Notes: generated by a model not told the origin, from the sequence alone. A DNA stretch of 64,000 bases from Siphonodentalium dalli (GCA_032622095.1 CP136065.1:155813577-155877576), one strand, 5' to 3'; positions 34,195 through 46,594 are shown, counted from the stretch's first letter. Numbers and translations are program-made.

Positions 34195-36700
34195 TGATAT
34201 CGATTTCAAATATGATCGCATTGTGTTAACATTATTAAAGGCATCTGAATTCGCCGCTGGATTTCGCAAATTTCATTCTAAATGGAAGCCCTATTGGAAC
34301 CCTTCCCTCACAGATCTACACAACGATATGAAGTCAAAGAGAACCGCATGGATTAAGTCCGGTACACATCACTCAGCACTATCACATACGTATATGGACT
34401 ACAAGCAGTCAAAACGTCTGCTGCGAAGAAAAATACGGTTAGCAGCCGAACAACACCAAAACCATATCTTTGATGAACTTGAGCCTTTCGCCACATGCGA
34501 TCAATCTTCCTTCTGGAAACTGTTGAATCAATCCAACAGGAAATCGTCACTCTTAAGTTCAGCAATGAAATTCTGTGACACTATTGTGCGCGATCCTTGT
34601 GATATAGTATCTGTATCCAGAGACTATTTTTGCAAACCTCTATTCCCGCAGTGAGCACGACGACACTCAATTGGAGATAGAAGTCGAGAGAACGGTCGAA
34701 GAACTGCTTGCGAACCCCAGGGTTAGTCAACACGTATCAACTGATCCTATTTCTATGACAGAGGTACAAGCAGCGGTTCGCTCACTTAAAAGAGGTAAAG
34801 CGGGCGGAGCAGACGGTATAGTGAACGAGCACCTCATTTTCTGCAACAAATCTTTTCTGCGAATTCTCTGATTCTTCTACAATAGTATGCTTGATATGCC
34901 ATATATTCCACATAAACTCAAACTTGGTCTCATCATTCCACTCTACAAAGGAGAACCCAAACCCAAAGAACAGCCTGATAGCTACCGTGCAATAACATTG
35001 TTACCCGTGATTTATAAAGTTTATGATAGCGTCCTCCTAAACAGAATAATCAAATCACCGAGTTTTTCTGGATTCCCACATTCGCTGCAGAATGGGTTCC
35101 AGAAAGGAATCAGTTGTGAGATGACTTCCTTCATTCTGCAGGAATCTGTTGCACACACTAAAGACAGTGGTTCTCGTGCCTACGTATGCTTCTTAGACTC
35201 CAAGAAAGCCTTTGACAAGGTGTGGCACTCTGCCCTTTTATTAAAATTACATAACCTTGGGATCGATGACAAAATGCTTCAGACAATCCACAGCATGCAT
35301 ATACTGATTGCAACAGCCGTGTTATATGTAACGGATTCATTTCGGAACCACTGGAGATATGTCAAGGAACACGACAAGGAGAGTGTGTTCGCCATTTTTT
35401 TATCTAGTGTATATAAATGACCTTCTTAAAGATCTCTCATTGACAACATATGGCTTGAAAGCGTATGGTATTTCCCGTGCTGCTCCCACAACTGCTGATG
35501 ATATTGCGCTACTATCCTTAACAAAGAGCGGGTTGGACTCGATGCTGTCTAAGTGCTTTGAGTACAGCGTTAAATGGAGATTCACGTTCTCTTCTACAAA
35601 GAGCCAAACAGTAGTGTTTAACGGGTCCATTCAGAAACACAACATTTTTAGCAGGTCGTGGTGTCTGGGTGGAACGCCTATCCACGAGGGAACGGAGTGC
35701 ACCCACCTTGGTATCCTGCAGACCAAATTCAAAACGGCGACTAAACGAGCAGAAGTCATGTCACAAAAAATGCGACGGACATATTTTTCCCTATCCGGGA
35801 AGCAGAAACTGCAGTCTTGTACACCGACAACGATGATTAAGCTCTTCAAACTAATCCGATCTTGCATAAAGAACTGTCAATCTCTACCAATTCGAACCAG
35901 ATCGAATGTGGCTCTAAGTCTTCTCGGTATCATGCCTGTGTCAATAGAACTACATGTAAAAACAAACTTTTATTTGTTGAGAAGCTCGTTCATCTTCCAC
36001 AGGGGCATCATATGCCATTGCATCTATTCTTGCTGAAATTGCACCAATTTGTGTTTTTCAATCGCCAGTCTTCTGGGTTTGTCGCAGATATCAAACCTTT
36101 ACTCCGCCAATATGACCTTCTCAATGTTCTCCTAGAATATATGGATACTGGATTCTTTCCTGGTAAAATTGAATGGAAGAAAATCATGAAAGCTTCAGTC
36201 GTAGCTCACTACAGACAGGAGTGGTTAAATTCTGTTTCATCTGACACTGATCTCTCTTTCTTTCTGAAATGTCACGCCGATCATCTGTCTTCTTGGCGAA
36301 TATGGTCTCTGCTTTCGCGTAACCGACACCGATCGAGAGAGCTACGTCATTTGGCGCTTCTGCTGAATAAAACCACGTATCCGAATAGATTGTGTTGTGC
36401 TCAATGTGGTTCATTCTACGACAATGAGATAACTCACGCGTTATTCTTCTGCAATGCTGGCATTCTAATACAGCTACGCAATATCTTCTTGGAGAGAATA
36501 TTTGACATATTTGGGATCCGAGTTTTCGATAGCCTGCAATCCCTCTCAGATGTGAACTTAACGGCGCTACTTCTAGGAAATACTGCCCTTCGAGAAAGGA
36601 TGGATGTTTGCTCTAATTCTGGGGAACTGATTGTTGACGCCGCTGTGTTCCTTCTACACGCGTGCAACCGTTACCTTATGCGGGGCACTCGTGCCTAAAG
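34195..36700 (+). pseudogene. LINE reverse transcriptase, 5'-truncated and frameshifted
   Basis: Open segments at 34223-34654, 34671-34871, 34887-35420, 35359-36036 and 35862-36698 join in changing frames into one RT. Blocks: the linker before RT (YMDYKQSKRLLRRKIRLAAE); LKRGKAGGADGIVNEHL (34785); LGLIIPLYKGEPKPKEQPDS; YRAITLLPVIYKVYDSVLL; NGFQKGISCEMTSFILQES; CFLDSKKAFDKVWHSALLLK; PFFYLVYINDLL; and a catalytic box TADDIALLS (35491-35517) with Thr where most LINEs have Tyr or Phe. The C-terminal Cys/His knuckle is CCAQCGSFYDNE..HALFFC (about 36390-36455). No endonuclease domain is seen. The same family as the copy at 40.7 kb. Stops at 34870 and frame changes near 35350, 35415 and 35860 make it dead. 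Confidence 0.85.
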
Positions 36701-36828
36701 AAATGCGTTAATTTGCATGCGATTCACTTGTCATTGTTGTGTATTTATGTGTATATATATTTTATTTTCTATACATGTATAGTGTATATAATTCTGACTC
36801 TACATAGTGGAGGTATTAAAGATATATA
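36701..36828 (+). other. 3' UTR of the preceding LINE
   Basis: Ends TGGAGGTATTAAAGATATATAG, matching the end of the related copy (TGGAGGCAATAAAGAAATATAT at 43132-43153). This shared end defines the family's 3' terminus. Confidence 0.65.
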
Positions 36829-36829
36829 G

Positions 36830-36977
36830 AGGATCTCAAACGAGTTACTATTTTATACGGAATTTATCAACCGAGTTCACTCAATTCGATTTGAGCCGAG
36901 GTTTACCGAGGCTCAAATAGAATTTAGTGGACGAGGTTGATAAATTACGTATACAATAGAACGAGTTTGAGATACTT
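36830..36977. repeat. Hairpin immediately downstream of the LINE
   Basis: GGATCTCAAACGAGTTACTA pairs with the block ending GAACGAGTTTGAGATAC. The arms continue through AATTTATCAACCGAG / GACGAGGTTGATAAATT to a GAGCCGAGG/CCGAGGCTC loop stem. Confidence 0.8.
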
Positions 36978-37263
36978 TTTATCACATGATCATATAATCG
37001 CTAAAATTTTATCGAAAACAACAATTAACTGCAGCCAGCGATCATTGTCCCAAAGAGCAGCGTGACGTCATTGCACGCGACGATATTACACGTGTCTATT
37101 ACGCTCGAATATTACATAGGAAAATAGTGCTAATCATGTGATAAATATATATATATCACTCACTGGGTTTCGGGAGTGAGAATCCAAACCCGCGTATAGG
37201 TCAATGTGTTTTCATTATTATAGGGAAGAGGTATATTATGCCGAAGGCTGATTATATTAAACA
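36978..37263. other. Short inverted TATCACATGAT pair; otherwise nothing
   Basis: TATCACATGATCA at 36983 and AATCATGTGATAAA at 37132 face each other about 150 bases apart. Confidence 0.45.
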
Positions 37264-37265
37264 TA

Positions 37266-37451
37266 CAGTAATGCCCTAAGTGTTCGACTCCTTAAACACA
37301 GCAGAATTATGGTTAACTTTTCAGGATATAGTCGGAAATATGGCTTGTTGCCATTCATCGGAAAACTCTCTCCGACTATTTCCGACTAAATCCTGAAAAG
37401 TTACCCATAATTCTGCTGTGTTTAAGGAGTCGATTACTTAGGGCATTACTG
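37266..37451. mobile_element. TA-flanked MITE (mariner-like), copy 2
   Basis: Termini CAGTAATGCCCTAAGTGTTC / TTAGGGCATTACTG with TA on both sides (37264-37265 and 37452-37453). The interior contains an inverted TCCGACTATTTCCGACTA-type pair. Related to 18777-18919. Confidence 0.85.
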
Positions 37452-37504
37452 TACGTATGCATGCAGCAAAGAACGGCATCTATATTTAATAAATATGGCT
37501 TCGA

Positions 37505-37591
37505 GTTGACTACGCGGGTATAGTGCACAGAGGGGTGGGTATAGTTATATAACTATACCCACCCACTGGGCACTATACCCGCGTAGTCAAC
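37505..37591. repeat. 87-base two-stage palindrome
   Basis: Outer arms 37505-37526 and 37570-37591 are exact reverse complements (GTTGACTACGCGGGTATAGT...). The inner arms 37533-37564 are a perfect 32-base palindrome around TTATATAA. Only a short asymmetric bulge lies between the two stages. Confidence 0.9.
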
Positions 37592-38513
37592 GACAACACA
37601 TGCGTTATTTATTACATTTCACTGGACAATTCGAACTTGTAACATGCATACTACATGTACATAAATTGAATCTCACCAACACAAACTGATGGACTGCTTA
37701 AAGCAAATTCACTTCAAGATAATTTAATAGAGATCAAGTACAACTCGTTTTACTTACAACATAATGATTAAACAGTTTAAGAAGAGACCCATACTATTTC
37801 ACAAGAACGTCAATAATATATGCTTCTCACGTAGTTAGTCGTGATGCGCATGCTTTTATATGTATGGTTCCGTTCATATTCTGGCACCATATGGTTTTCT
37901 ACGACAAAATGTCTGCAAAACATACCGCGCAAACATGCGAGCGCGTGAACGTACCCTTAGTCGCTCTCATTTTGGATGCTGCCCACCATTAATGCTATCT
38001 GTGCGGTATGACAAATAAAATATTTCAGCAAAAACAACTTTACGTTCAAACACACCCATCGGAATATTCTGCTGAAACGACGGGTAGGGACATTGCAGAC
38101 TAATTTGATTAAACCGGACTTTGTTTCCGCTAATTTGCTTGTCGTGAGTCGACATTTCGCTTCAGGTTCGCCTGTTATTACCAATGCGCAGAAAGTTTCG
38201 AGACTCAATCTCCGATCTGTAATTGATTGCTAATATGTCCCCCTGGCAAACACGATAGACTCGATCAAGTCGATTTCAACGGAAATTGATATACGAGAGA
38301 GATGGGAGTGTATTCCTGAGTGGCGGATCTGATCCACATTTTGTCTATTATAGTCAGCTTAGGCCACTTTGAAAATGTATTGGTTTACAGATAAACACCT
38401 CAAAAAAGTAAGTAACCCCCCTGATATTGTTGATGATATCTTCAGATGTTGTTATTAGAATGAGCTGAAACTTTGAGAAGATAATCCCGTATATATCACC
38501 AACATGTCTTATA
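37592..38513. other. No recognised feature
   Basis: Frames at 37957-38208 and 38354-38554 (minus) are not recognisable. Confidence 0.4.
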
Positions 38514-38997
38514 CACGGTGGGGAATCACGTGGTTTTGAGTTTTTGAGTAACACGCATTCAAAATGGCGGAGGCGTTCGCAAACACGACCAGAAACGATG
38601 AAAAATGTAATACTCTAGGATAGCGATATATTATATAGTATTTTGACAGCTACGAGCACATGATATACTATTTTTCAAACAAGCTGACACCTCATTTGTG
38701 TCCAAACTCACAGTTGTTTGTTCTAATATTCTGTTGTCAGTCGAAGGATTCTCCAAGCTGTATGCACTTGTGTATTCCACGAATCTCCGCCTGGCACCTT
38801 TGGTCAGAATGTTATAGAAAACTACTGAGTATTTCCGAACAAATAACGTATCAACTTGTTTTTAAAATAAACGAGCACATGCTCGTAACTGTCAAAATGC
38901 TATGTTTTATGTCAGTTTCTCATATATGTTTTGTGCGTTTGTATATTTTGAATGCGTGGTACTCACCAACCTCGAAACCACGTGATTCCCCACCGTG
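38514..38997. mobile_element. MITE with CACGGTGGGGAATCACGTGG termini
   Basis: Left CACGGTGGGGAATCACGTGG and right CCACGTGATTCCCCACCGTG are exact inverted repeats, extending through TTT(C/T)GAG and GCATTCAAAAT. Both ends are flanked by ATA or TA. The 112-codon frame inside (38660-38998) reads into the terminus and is not considered a gene. A partial copy lies at 7651-7790. Confidence 0.85.
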
Positions 38998-39184
38998 ATA
39001 TAAATATAATGATATGGTGACTGGTGAGAGGTATCACACTTGAATGAACAGCAATTGAATGGGAAAAGTGTCCTTTCCAAAAATCACGGTGTTTGTTAAT
39101 AGGTAACATTTCCACGTATGCTGGACATTTGGTAATGTTCAAATGTCTGAATTCTCGGCAAACGACGGGTGGGGCTCTCCTTTG

Positions 39185-39563
39185 GGTTACACTGGTGTAA
39201 ATAAGGTTTGGAGAGACCTCTAGCGGATGCGGGAGGAATATATAGGAGAATAAAATAGACAATGGGCCCTGATTGGTCAATAGCCTTGTGTGCTTTTTAC
39301 ATAAAAAAATCATCACACCTCTTCCCTATGGTTTCCCACAGGTAAAATAGCCATTGGCACAGGAATTAACCCTCTGTACGAAAACACAAGATTTAAAGGC
39401 GAATTCCCATCCTGACAGACATGATTTTTTTGTGCAAAAAGTTTCCCAAAATGTGAATTTTTCAGATTTAAAGAAAATTTTGGACCCAATGTTTATATTG
39501 CCAACAGTATACGCTAAAACGTTAGCACTGAGGCCTATGGAAAACATTTACACCAGTGTAACC
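39185..39563 (+). mobile_element. MITE with GGTTACACTGGTGTAAA termini, intact copy
   Basis: GGTTACACTGGTGTAAATAA at the left and TTTACACCAGTGTAACC at the right are inverted. 379 bp. Internal blocks (GAGAGACCT, GATGCGGGAGGAATATATAG, GCCCTGATTGGTCAATAGCC, CAACAGTATACGCTAAAACG) recur in order in the interrupted copy at 40466-43217. Confidence 0.85.
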
Positions 39564-40465
39564 TAAAGGGGAAAATGAGCTTTTTGGCCTTTTTGATTCC
39601 TGGGAGTCACTTTAAAATATTTTATTGCATTTTTAACAGCCTGGTCTTTCAGTCCAATGCATCTCTCATGCATGGTGTAGCTATTCTTGCTGCTGATGTC
39701 TTCTTTCTCTTACATCAGCCAAAAAAATAGTATGATTTTTCATAAAAATTGCCAATTTTTCAAGGTTTTTTCATTTGTCTTCAAGGTGGTAATAGTCACA
39801 TGATAATGCAAATGACCCATAACATGAACATGTCAATGACACACATATCACTTGTTATAAGAAGCTAATCTGACAAGTATTTTGGATTTTATAGCCAGTG
39901 ATATACAGATATATATCATACAAGTTAGTCATTTCCATTGGTGGGTATGGCCATTTGAAGGTTAATAGCACTAAAACTTGGACACATTTAAGAAAATGCT
40001 TCAGCATTTCAAAGAGAGCATATCTTTGTTCAACTAATTCAATATACACCCACATTCAGTTATCTTGGATCACCCTTGCAGACCTGAAAATGTCATATTT
40101 TAGTCTTCCATGTGCTGATAAAGTCATGTGCTTCATGCTCAGCTGCTCAAATCTGGACTCAATGACCTCACATCACCAGAAGTTCTCTCATGGAAAGGAT
40201 CTTGTACAGCCTTCCATAGCTGATCCAAGTTTGCAACACCAGACCCCAAAAACTGTGTGAAAATGGGGCCTGAACATGACTTGTGGTGGAAATTTGTGCT
40301 TTTTTTAATGAATAATGTGTTAAAGGGGGTGGGGTTAAATTGTGTGTGATAAATAAAGAACCACAGAGGTGATATTGTTGTTGAACACATTTTTCCATTG
40401 ATGTGCAATTCTGAAGAAATGTAGGGAGTTACAATTATTCCGCGAAAAAGCGGGCTATCGCTTTA
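39564..40465. other. No recognised gene
   Basis: A 120-codon plus frame (39898-40260) and antisense frames are present, but none has recognisable features. Confidence 0.4.
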
Positions 40466-43217
40466 GGTTACACTGGTGTAAATAAGGTTCGGAGAGACCT
40501 GTAGCGGATGCGGGAGGAATATATAGGAGAGAATAAAATAGACACTGGGCCCTGATTGGTCAATAGCCTTGTGTGCTTTTTACATAAAACAATTATCACA
40601 CCTCTTCCCTATGGTTCCCCACAGGTAAAATAGCCATTGGCATAATATAATTCTGATGGTCTAATTCATTGTCTCCGTATCCTGTTTGATGCTATTATTA
40701 AGCTCGAGTGGATTCCTCCGAAGATGAAACTCGGTATGATTGTTCCTCTCTACAAAGGACAACCAAAGCCGCCAACATCACCGGACAGTTACAGGGCGAT
40801 CACACTTTTACCTGTAATTTACAAACTATTTGAGACAATCCTTCTACATCGATTCCTTGATAGCAAAAACGTTCAAAATTTTCCTCACGCACTTCAGTGC
40901 GGTTTTCAAAAAGGATTGGGGTGTAACATGACATCATTTATTTTACAAGAAGCGGTTTCGTATGCGAAGGACCAAACCTCTCGTGTATTCGCTGCTTTCC
41001 TCGATTCCAATAAAGCATTCGATCGTGTGTGGCATCAAGGACTGCTATATAAGTTCAAGAAACTAGGTTTCTCAAATAAATTCGTGAAACTTTTGTCTAA
41101 CATGCACGAGGACATTACCAGCGTCATTTTATATGACGGTAATGTATCCGAAGAGTTCAGCATCGGCCAAGGAACAAGGCAAGGGGGTGTTATCACCTTT
41201 TTGCTACCTTGTCTACATCAACGACCTTTTGATCGACCTGAACAAGTCGCAACACGGTCTCAGTGTCAGTTCATTTCATTGTGCCGCACCAACCACAGCC
41301 GATATGATATAGCCGTTCTCGCTCTTACCAAACAAGGACTGGATAATCTCCTAAATATATGCTATGACTACTGCGTTCGGTGGAGATTCGGATTTTCCTG
41401 CACAAAAAACAAGATTGTCGTCTTCAATGAACCCAGACACGTATATGATCGTCAATACAGACACTGGCGGCTCGGATCTGACACTTTAAAAGAAGACAAG
41501 GATTGCCTTCACCTCGGTTTGCTTCAGGACAAATTTTCCAGCAGTTCATCACACTCTTCTGATGTGGCAACAAAACTTCGAAAAACGTTTTTCTCTATGA
41601 TTGGCAACGATTCTCTCAAATGTGTTACTCCTCTGACTATGGGCCATCTCCTGCGAACAGTTGTTTTACCAAAGGCACTATATGGTACTGAAATTATTTC
41701 ACTACAATCTCAATCATCCACCAATGTGATAGAACGTTCTCTGCGCACGTGTGTGAAATACGCGCAGAAATTGCCGAAGCGCACAAGTACGTGTCTTGCG
41801 CTAGGATTAATAGGTCAACTTCCCGCTCAGAAAGAAATGCATATACGGAAACTATGCTTCCTCGGACACTTGATTCACCTTCCTCTTGGACACCAAACTC
41901 CACTTGAACTCTTCATTTTCAAAGCACACCTCTACCGTCTGTTCCATCGTCCAGTGTCCGGATTCGTCTCTGAAGTCTTTCCCTTACTCGAGCAGTATAG
42001 TCTTTTGAATCATGTTGATAATTTTCTAATCCACGGCGACTTCCCCGATCAAAATTCATGGAAGACAATTGTCAAAAGTGTCGTGAAGATCACCTACATG
42101 TCAAAATGGAATCAGTCCATGTCCAGTGATAAGAAATGTTCTGTTGCTACGAAAGTTCTTCGAGACCCTCTCTCTGGGTGGAAAATTTGGAGGCTTCTTC
42201 AGTCTCGCCCGAATTCAGCGGACAAATTCTTCAATTTAGCAAAACTATTGAACAAAACAACTTTCCAAAATAACTTGACGTGCCACCAATGCTACAAAAC
42301 ATACGATAACAAACTATATCACTTAATGTTCTCTTGTATAGGTCTTTCAATTTTACAGCTGAGGAACCGTCTATGGGAGACATTATTAAACCATCACGGC
42401 GTTGGCGATTTCCTCTACCTGGACGGTCTACCAAGAGATGACTTTCTTGCTATAGTGCTCGGTTCAGAGGACCCACACTTAACTTCATCCATCCAGCGTT
42501 GCCACAATTTGATAATTGACGTAACATCATCGTATTTCGTGGCTATGTGTAGACTAGTTACAAACAAATAACATATCTAGTGTTCACACGATTGGCGTTT
42601 TCAATAATAGTGAATTCTGCCTCACATCCCCGCGCGTGTGAGATATTCGATTGTGTATATAGCTCTAAACGAGCATACGGATGCGATATTCTTAGTTGTA
42701 TATACTGGTATAAAACATTTTGTATATGTGTGTTAATTATCATAGCATAGGATATGTGTTAATTATCTAACATAATTATGTAATCGCCACTTTTTCTTTT
42801 TTTTTAAATTTCATTCATTTCTCTTTTTTTTCCCTACTTTCTACGAATATAATATCACGTTGGTGTAATATGTTCAGCCATATGCCTGTGACATTCGTGA
42901 AAATGTTGTTCATTAAATACTCTCCTGTTTAAAAAAAAATTTGTATTGTTTATTTTTATTTTTTTTTATTTTTTTTTTTTATATCCCACCTCTTTTTCTT
43001 TAAATTTGATTGTTTTTTTTATTATTTAATAATATCACATATTGGTATATAATCTGTTCAACCACATGCTTGTGACATTCATGCTATCTGTATTTGTAAA
43101 TAATGTTGTATATAATATACTCTCCCCAGATGGAGGCAATAAAGAAATATATATACAACAGTATACGCTAAAACGTTAGCACTGAGGCCTATGGAAAACA
43201 TTTACACCAGTGTAACC
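40466..43217 (+). mobile_element. Second GGTTACACTGGTGTAAA MITE, split by a LINE
   Basis: The left half (40466 to about 40646) ends at AAATAGCCATTGGCA. The right half resumes at about 43158 with ACAGTATACGCTAAAACGTT and ends TTTACACCAGTGTAACC at 43217. Everything between is a LINE. Relative to the intact copy about 144 bases of MITE interior (equivalent to 39359-39502) are missing. Confidence 0.85.
40656..43157 (+). pseudogene. LINE reverse transcriptase, 5'-truncated, 615-codon frame
   Basis: A long frame at 40724-42571 (the reading can be traced back to about 40656) has RT blocks MKLGMIVPLYKGQ, YRAITLLPVIYKLFETILL, QCGFQKGLGCNMTSFILQEA, AAFLDSNKAFDRVWHQGLL and GQGTRQGGV. Between about 41190 and 41300 the printed frame is nonsense, while another frame there encodes CYLVYINDLLIDLNK and PTTAD; the frame then returns for IAVLALTKQGL. 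So two compensating indels flank the catalytic box and keep the ORF open while destroying the active site. C-terminal knuckle CHQCYKTYDNKLYHLMFSC (42280-42336). No endonuclease. The 3' end, TGGAGGCAATAAAGAAATAT, follows T-rich sequence at 42795-43020. Confidence 0.88.
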
Positions 43218-44157
43218 TTTGTTACTAGGTACCTGGATCCAAATGGGTCACGTGAGCAGTATACACAAGAGTGGCTGACACAAAACATTAAGACAATGCT
43301 CAGCTACTTCATCATTATAATGAGAGCGTGGTGCTCCAATTGTTGTCTAGAAAGTTATCTCCTTGTTATGATATGCGGTTATATTCAAAGATAAGCTGGT
43401 GTGGCATGGTGTTAAATGCAACGCTGAGTTGTTCTTCACACGTACCTTTAACTGAGTTCTGCACCCTCATAACGGTTATGTGACGTTAAAACTGTGCACT
43501 ACCTCCGTACAACTGTTGTCACTCACACACGCAAGCACTCAAGTGAGTCAGCAAAATAAACGGAAATTGTCCGAAAGAACTTCAGGGTAAAATTTAGGAA
43601 AATGTGGCAAATGGTCCCATATTCATAAATGGCCACATGTGCAAAAGTTGTTTCATCTCAATTTATTAAGGAATTGCCATGGTCATTTGGCGCACTTTCC
43701 CAAATTATTCCGAATGAGAAGAGCGATAACTTTATTTCGGCCCACTTTTTCGAACTCGATCAAAATAAATTTTAGACCAAAACGTTTGGCCGAGGTGGCC
43801 ATTTATGACCTGAAGTTGTTTCGGACTATTTCCGTTTATTTTCGGACCTTGCCTATTTTCGAGGTAATTTTGAACTTTTTACCCCAATGATCCTAAATGA
43901 TATTGTAAGGTAACTACTTTTATGGACAGATAAAAGTTGTTACCTTACAATATCATAGATTCTACTGGGAATTAATATTTCAGGTCTTATTGTTGAAGTT
44001 ACCTTCAAGTGTGGGATGGGGCTCGTGACAAGGAGCGCCAAAGAGGTGACACTTCGACAGTCACATTCATCGTTAGTCATTCATTTATCGAAAAATACGT
44101 CCGATTCAATATTTAAATATAGTCCGCACTCCAGGGAACACGACGTATCTCCGTCAT
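43218..44157. other. No gene; one hairpin
   Basis: ATGATATTGTAAGGTAACTA (43898) pairs with GTTGTTACCTTACAATATCA (about 43937-43957) around a short loop. The rest is unremarkable. Confidence 0.55.
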
Positions 44158-44161
44158 TTAA

Positions 44162-44553
44162 CCCTTTACCCAACAGAAGGGCCCTGTGCCAATGCATTCT
44201 CTTATATATGCGAGTCGACCATAGGTCGCCTCGCATATATAAGAGAATGCATTGGCTTAACACATTAAAAATTATAAAATTGTTAAAGAATGTAAGAAAA
44301 AATGGTAAAAAGTGTTAAAAACAGATTTTTTTTAGGCCAATGCATTCTCTTATATATGCGAGGCGACCTATGGTCGACTCGCATATATAAGAGAATGCAT
44401 TGGCACAGGGCATAACTGTAACTATCACAATGTGGTCAAGGAGCCGGTTCCAATGATATCCATATTTGTATGGTTCTATTGAGACAGACCGAAGATATTT
44501 TAGGCTGTTGAAGCTTTATTTGGCCGGTTTTGGTCGTTTTGTTGGGTAAAGGG
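44162..44553. mobile_element. piggyBac-like MITE (family 4) built of nested palindromes
   Basis: TTAA at 44158-44161 and 44554-44557; termini CCCTTTACCCAACA / TGTTGGGTAAAGGG exact. Two 67-base palindromic units at 44189-44255 and 44337-44403 (CCAATGCATTCTCTTATATA ... GAGAATGCATTGG) are reverse complements of each other. They are embedded in an outer GCCCTGTGCC / GGCACAGGGC pair. No ORF of its own. Confidence 0.9.
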
Positions 44554-44557
44554 TTAA

Positions 44558-46594
44558 ATACGTTGTAAATAGAACAATAGAGTCTGCTTTCTTTAAAATA
44601 AGCTAAGGGCGTAACTATATTAATTTCGATAAAGGTCCTTATGGACTCATTTCATGAATAAATAACTCCAACATGGAAACATTCAATGAACCAGTGCTAT
44701 TCGGGCATATCATTCCTAATTCCTGATGTATGTTTTAACGACACGCGCACTACTTGATTACAATTACTGCCATACATTCACTATGGGCTAGTTTGAAAAT
44801 GAAATATGTTCAAGATTACTGAATTCGTGGATATATGTTCCACAATGCGTGTATACATTTACAATAGATGTTGTTGATAACAATAATTGCGAGTCTGACA
44901 ACAACACACGTGTCATTTCTTTATAATGTAATTCAGATATTGAAGATGAAAACCACTATTTCCATGTATGTCCATTTTTTATAGAATATATAGTGGATCG
45001 ATCTTTATCGAAATTTAAGTATATACCCGGCTTTTATTCACTATAAAATAAAACTTTCTTTACGGAGAGAAGGCATACCCAACAATCAAAATACCATTAT
45101 TTTTAGATTAATACAATCGTACATAGCTAAAACTAAGCGTTTTGAACAACCCTAATCAAATCATTTGATTTGAAAAACAAAACCAAATGTCTCATTACTG
45201 ACTATACCACATACATGTTGCTCGGCGATATCGAGTTTGGATTACGGATGAAACACCAGTCCCAGAAACTCACACACTCTGTATTCCATATTCATTGCTA
45301 AACAATTCTGCTATCTTGTTTGTTTTATTATTTTTATTTGCTTTAAATGTATCAGGAGCGAGACTCCATGTAAGTTGTAAAAACGTGTGCCTCAATCCCA
45401 TTTGTATTTGTAAATATTTTTCAGATACATTAAATTTTGCTTAAAGTAAATTAATGTCATTTCTTTATGTGAATTCATACGTGCACGTGTGAACAGCATA
45501 CATACAATGTATCATATATATGGCGGTACCCATGTCTTAATACGAATATCACGTTGATTCAATTTGCCTGAACACATTCTCAGTTCTTCAACAGATCTTA
45601 CCGAAATGGCCATGTATAGATGAGAATGGCACATTGAAATGCATTCCCCTAAACTGTGATCGAGCTTGAAATTCAGTCAGGATTTGAACTCCGCGACAAT
45701 CTAGCTCAAACTGATGATGGTATCGGCAACATATAACCACATCTGCCACGAGGACATCTTTAAAAAGGAAGCCTATCACCAAACGTCTAGCCGCCTATCG
45801 GCCTGGACATGGATTCGAAGGTTGATCAAAACGGATACACTGCTATTAGAACACCACAATGCACTTCCTCCGGAATTGTATTATATGGCCATATGGCTAC
45901 GTATATATATATATTTTCATTACAACCTCTAGGGTGTATAATGTGAGGCTGATCTGGCGATTTCATAGGAGCTATGGGGTAACTGATTAATAACGTACTC
46001 GCTATATTACGTACCGGTTAGATTTTTGAAGGATGTATGTATTCGGTGATGTATCTTCGCCGATATCTCATTGCTGTTGTATGTAACGTTTATGGCCGCG
46101 TTAATTGCTTTCGCTATGTAGGTGTGAACAATGGCTGGACCTCTCTTGAAAATTTTATTGCGGGAACACAATGCATAATGTAACAGCTAACATTGCCGTT
46201 GAAGTATGTTGGAAGGTAGACTAAATATCGTATTGCGAAGTATCGGGGCTGTATTTACTCCGATGTGTAGATTTTTGGTACGCATTTAGTGATGTGGTGA
46301 GAAATGAGAAACCTTCAGTGATAAGCCGTAGTTGTTGTAATAGTTTGAATGATTAGTTGTTTTAACGAAATTCTGAGGTGGTGCATTCATGAAACCGGTA
46401 TATTTAATATGTTATATATGCGTAATAATATGATATTGAGGTCGTTACCATTTCTGACTCTGTTTTTATTGTATATATAAAATGCGTATCAGATTTATGG
46501 AGGCAATGTGAGTAAGAGTGTTAATTGCATCAATCTGCGTGAGAGATTCTCATCGAAATGGCCATGTATCGATCGTTATGGTAAATTGAGATAT
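44558..46594. other. No established gene; two short look-alike segments
   Basis: AT-rich sequence. CGAAATGGCCATGTAT occurs at 45602 and 46554 within longer similar stretches (see findings). Otherwise nothing recognised. Confidence 0.45.

Noticed and set aside
38660-38998. 112-codon frame ending at a MITE terminus
   Set aside because: Reads through the terminal inverted repeat of a non-coding MITE.
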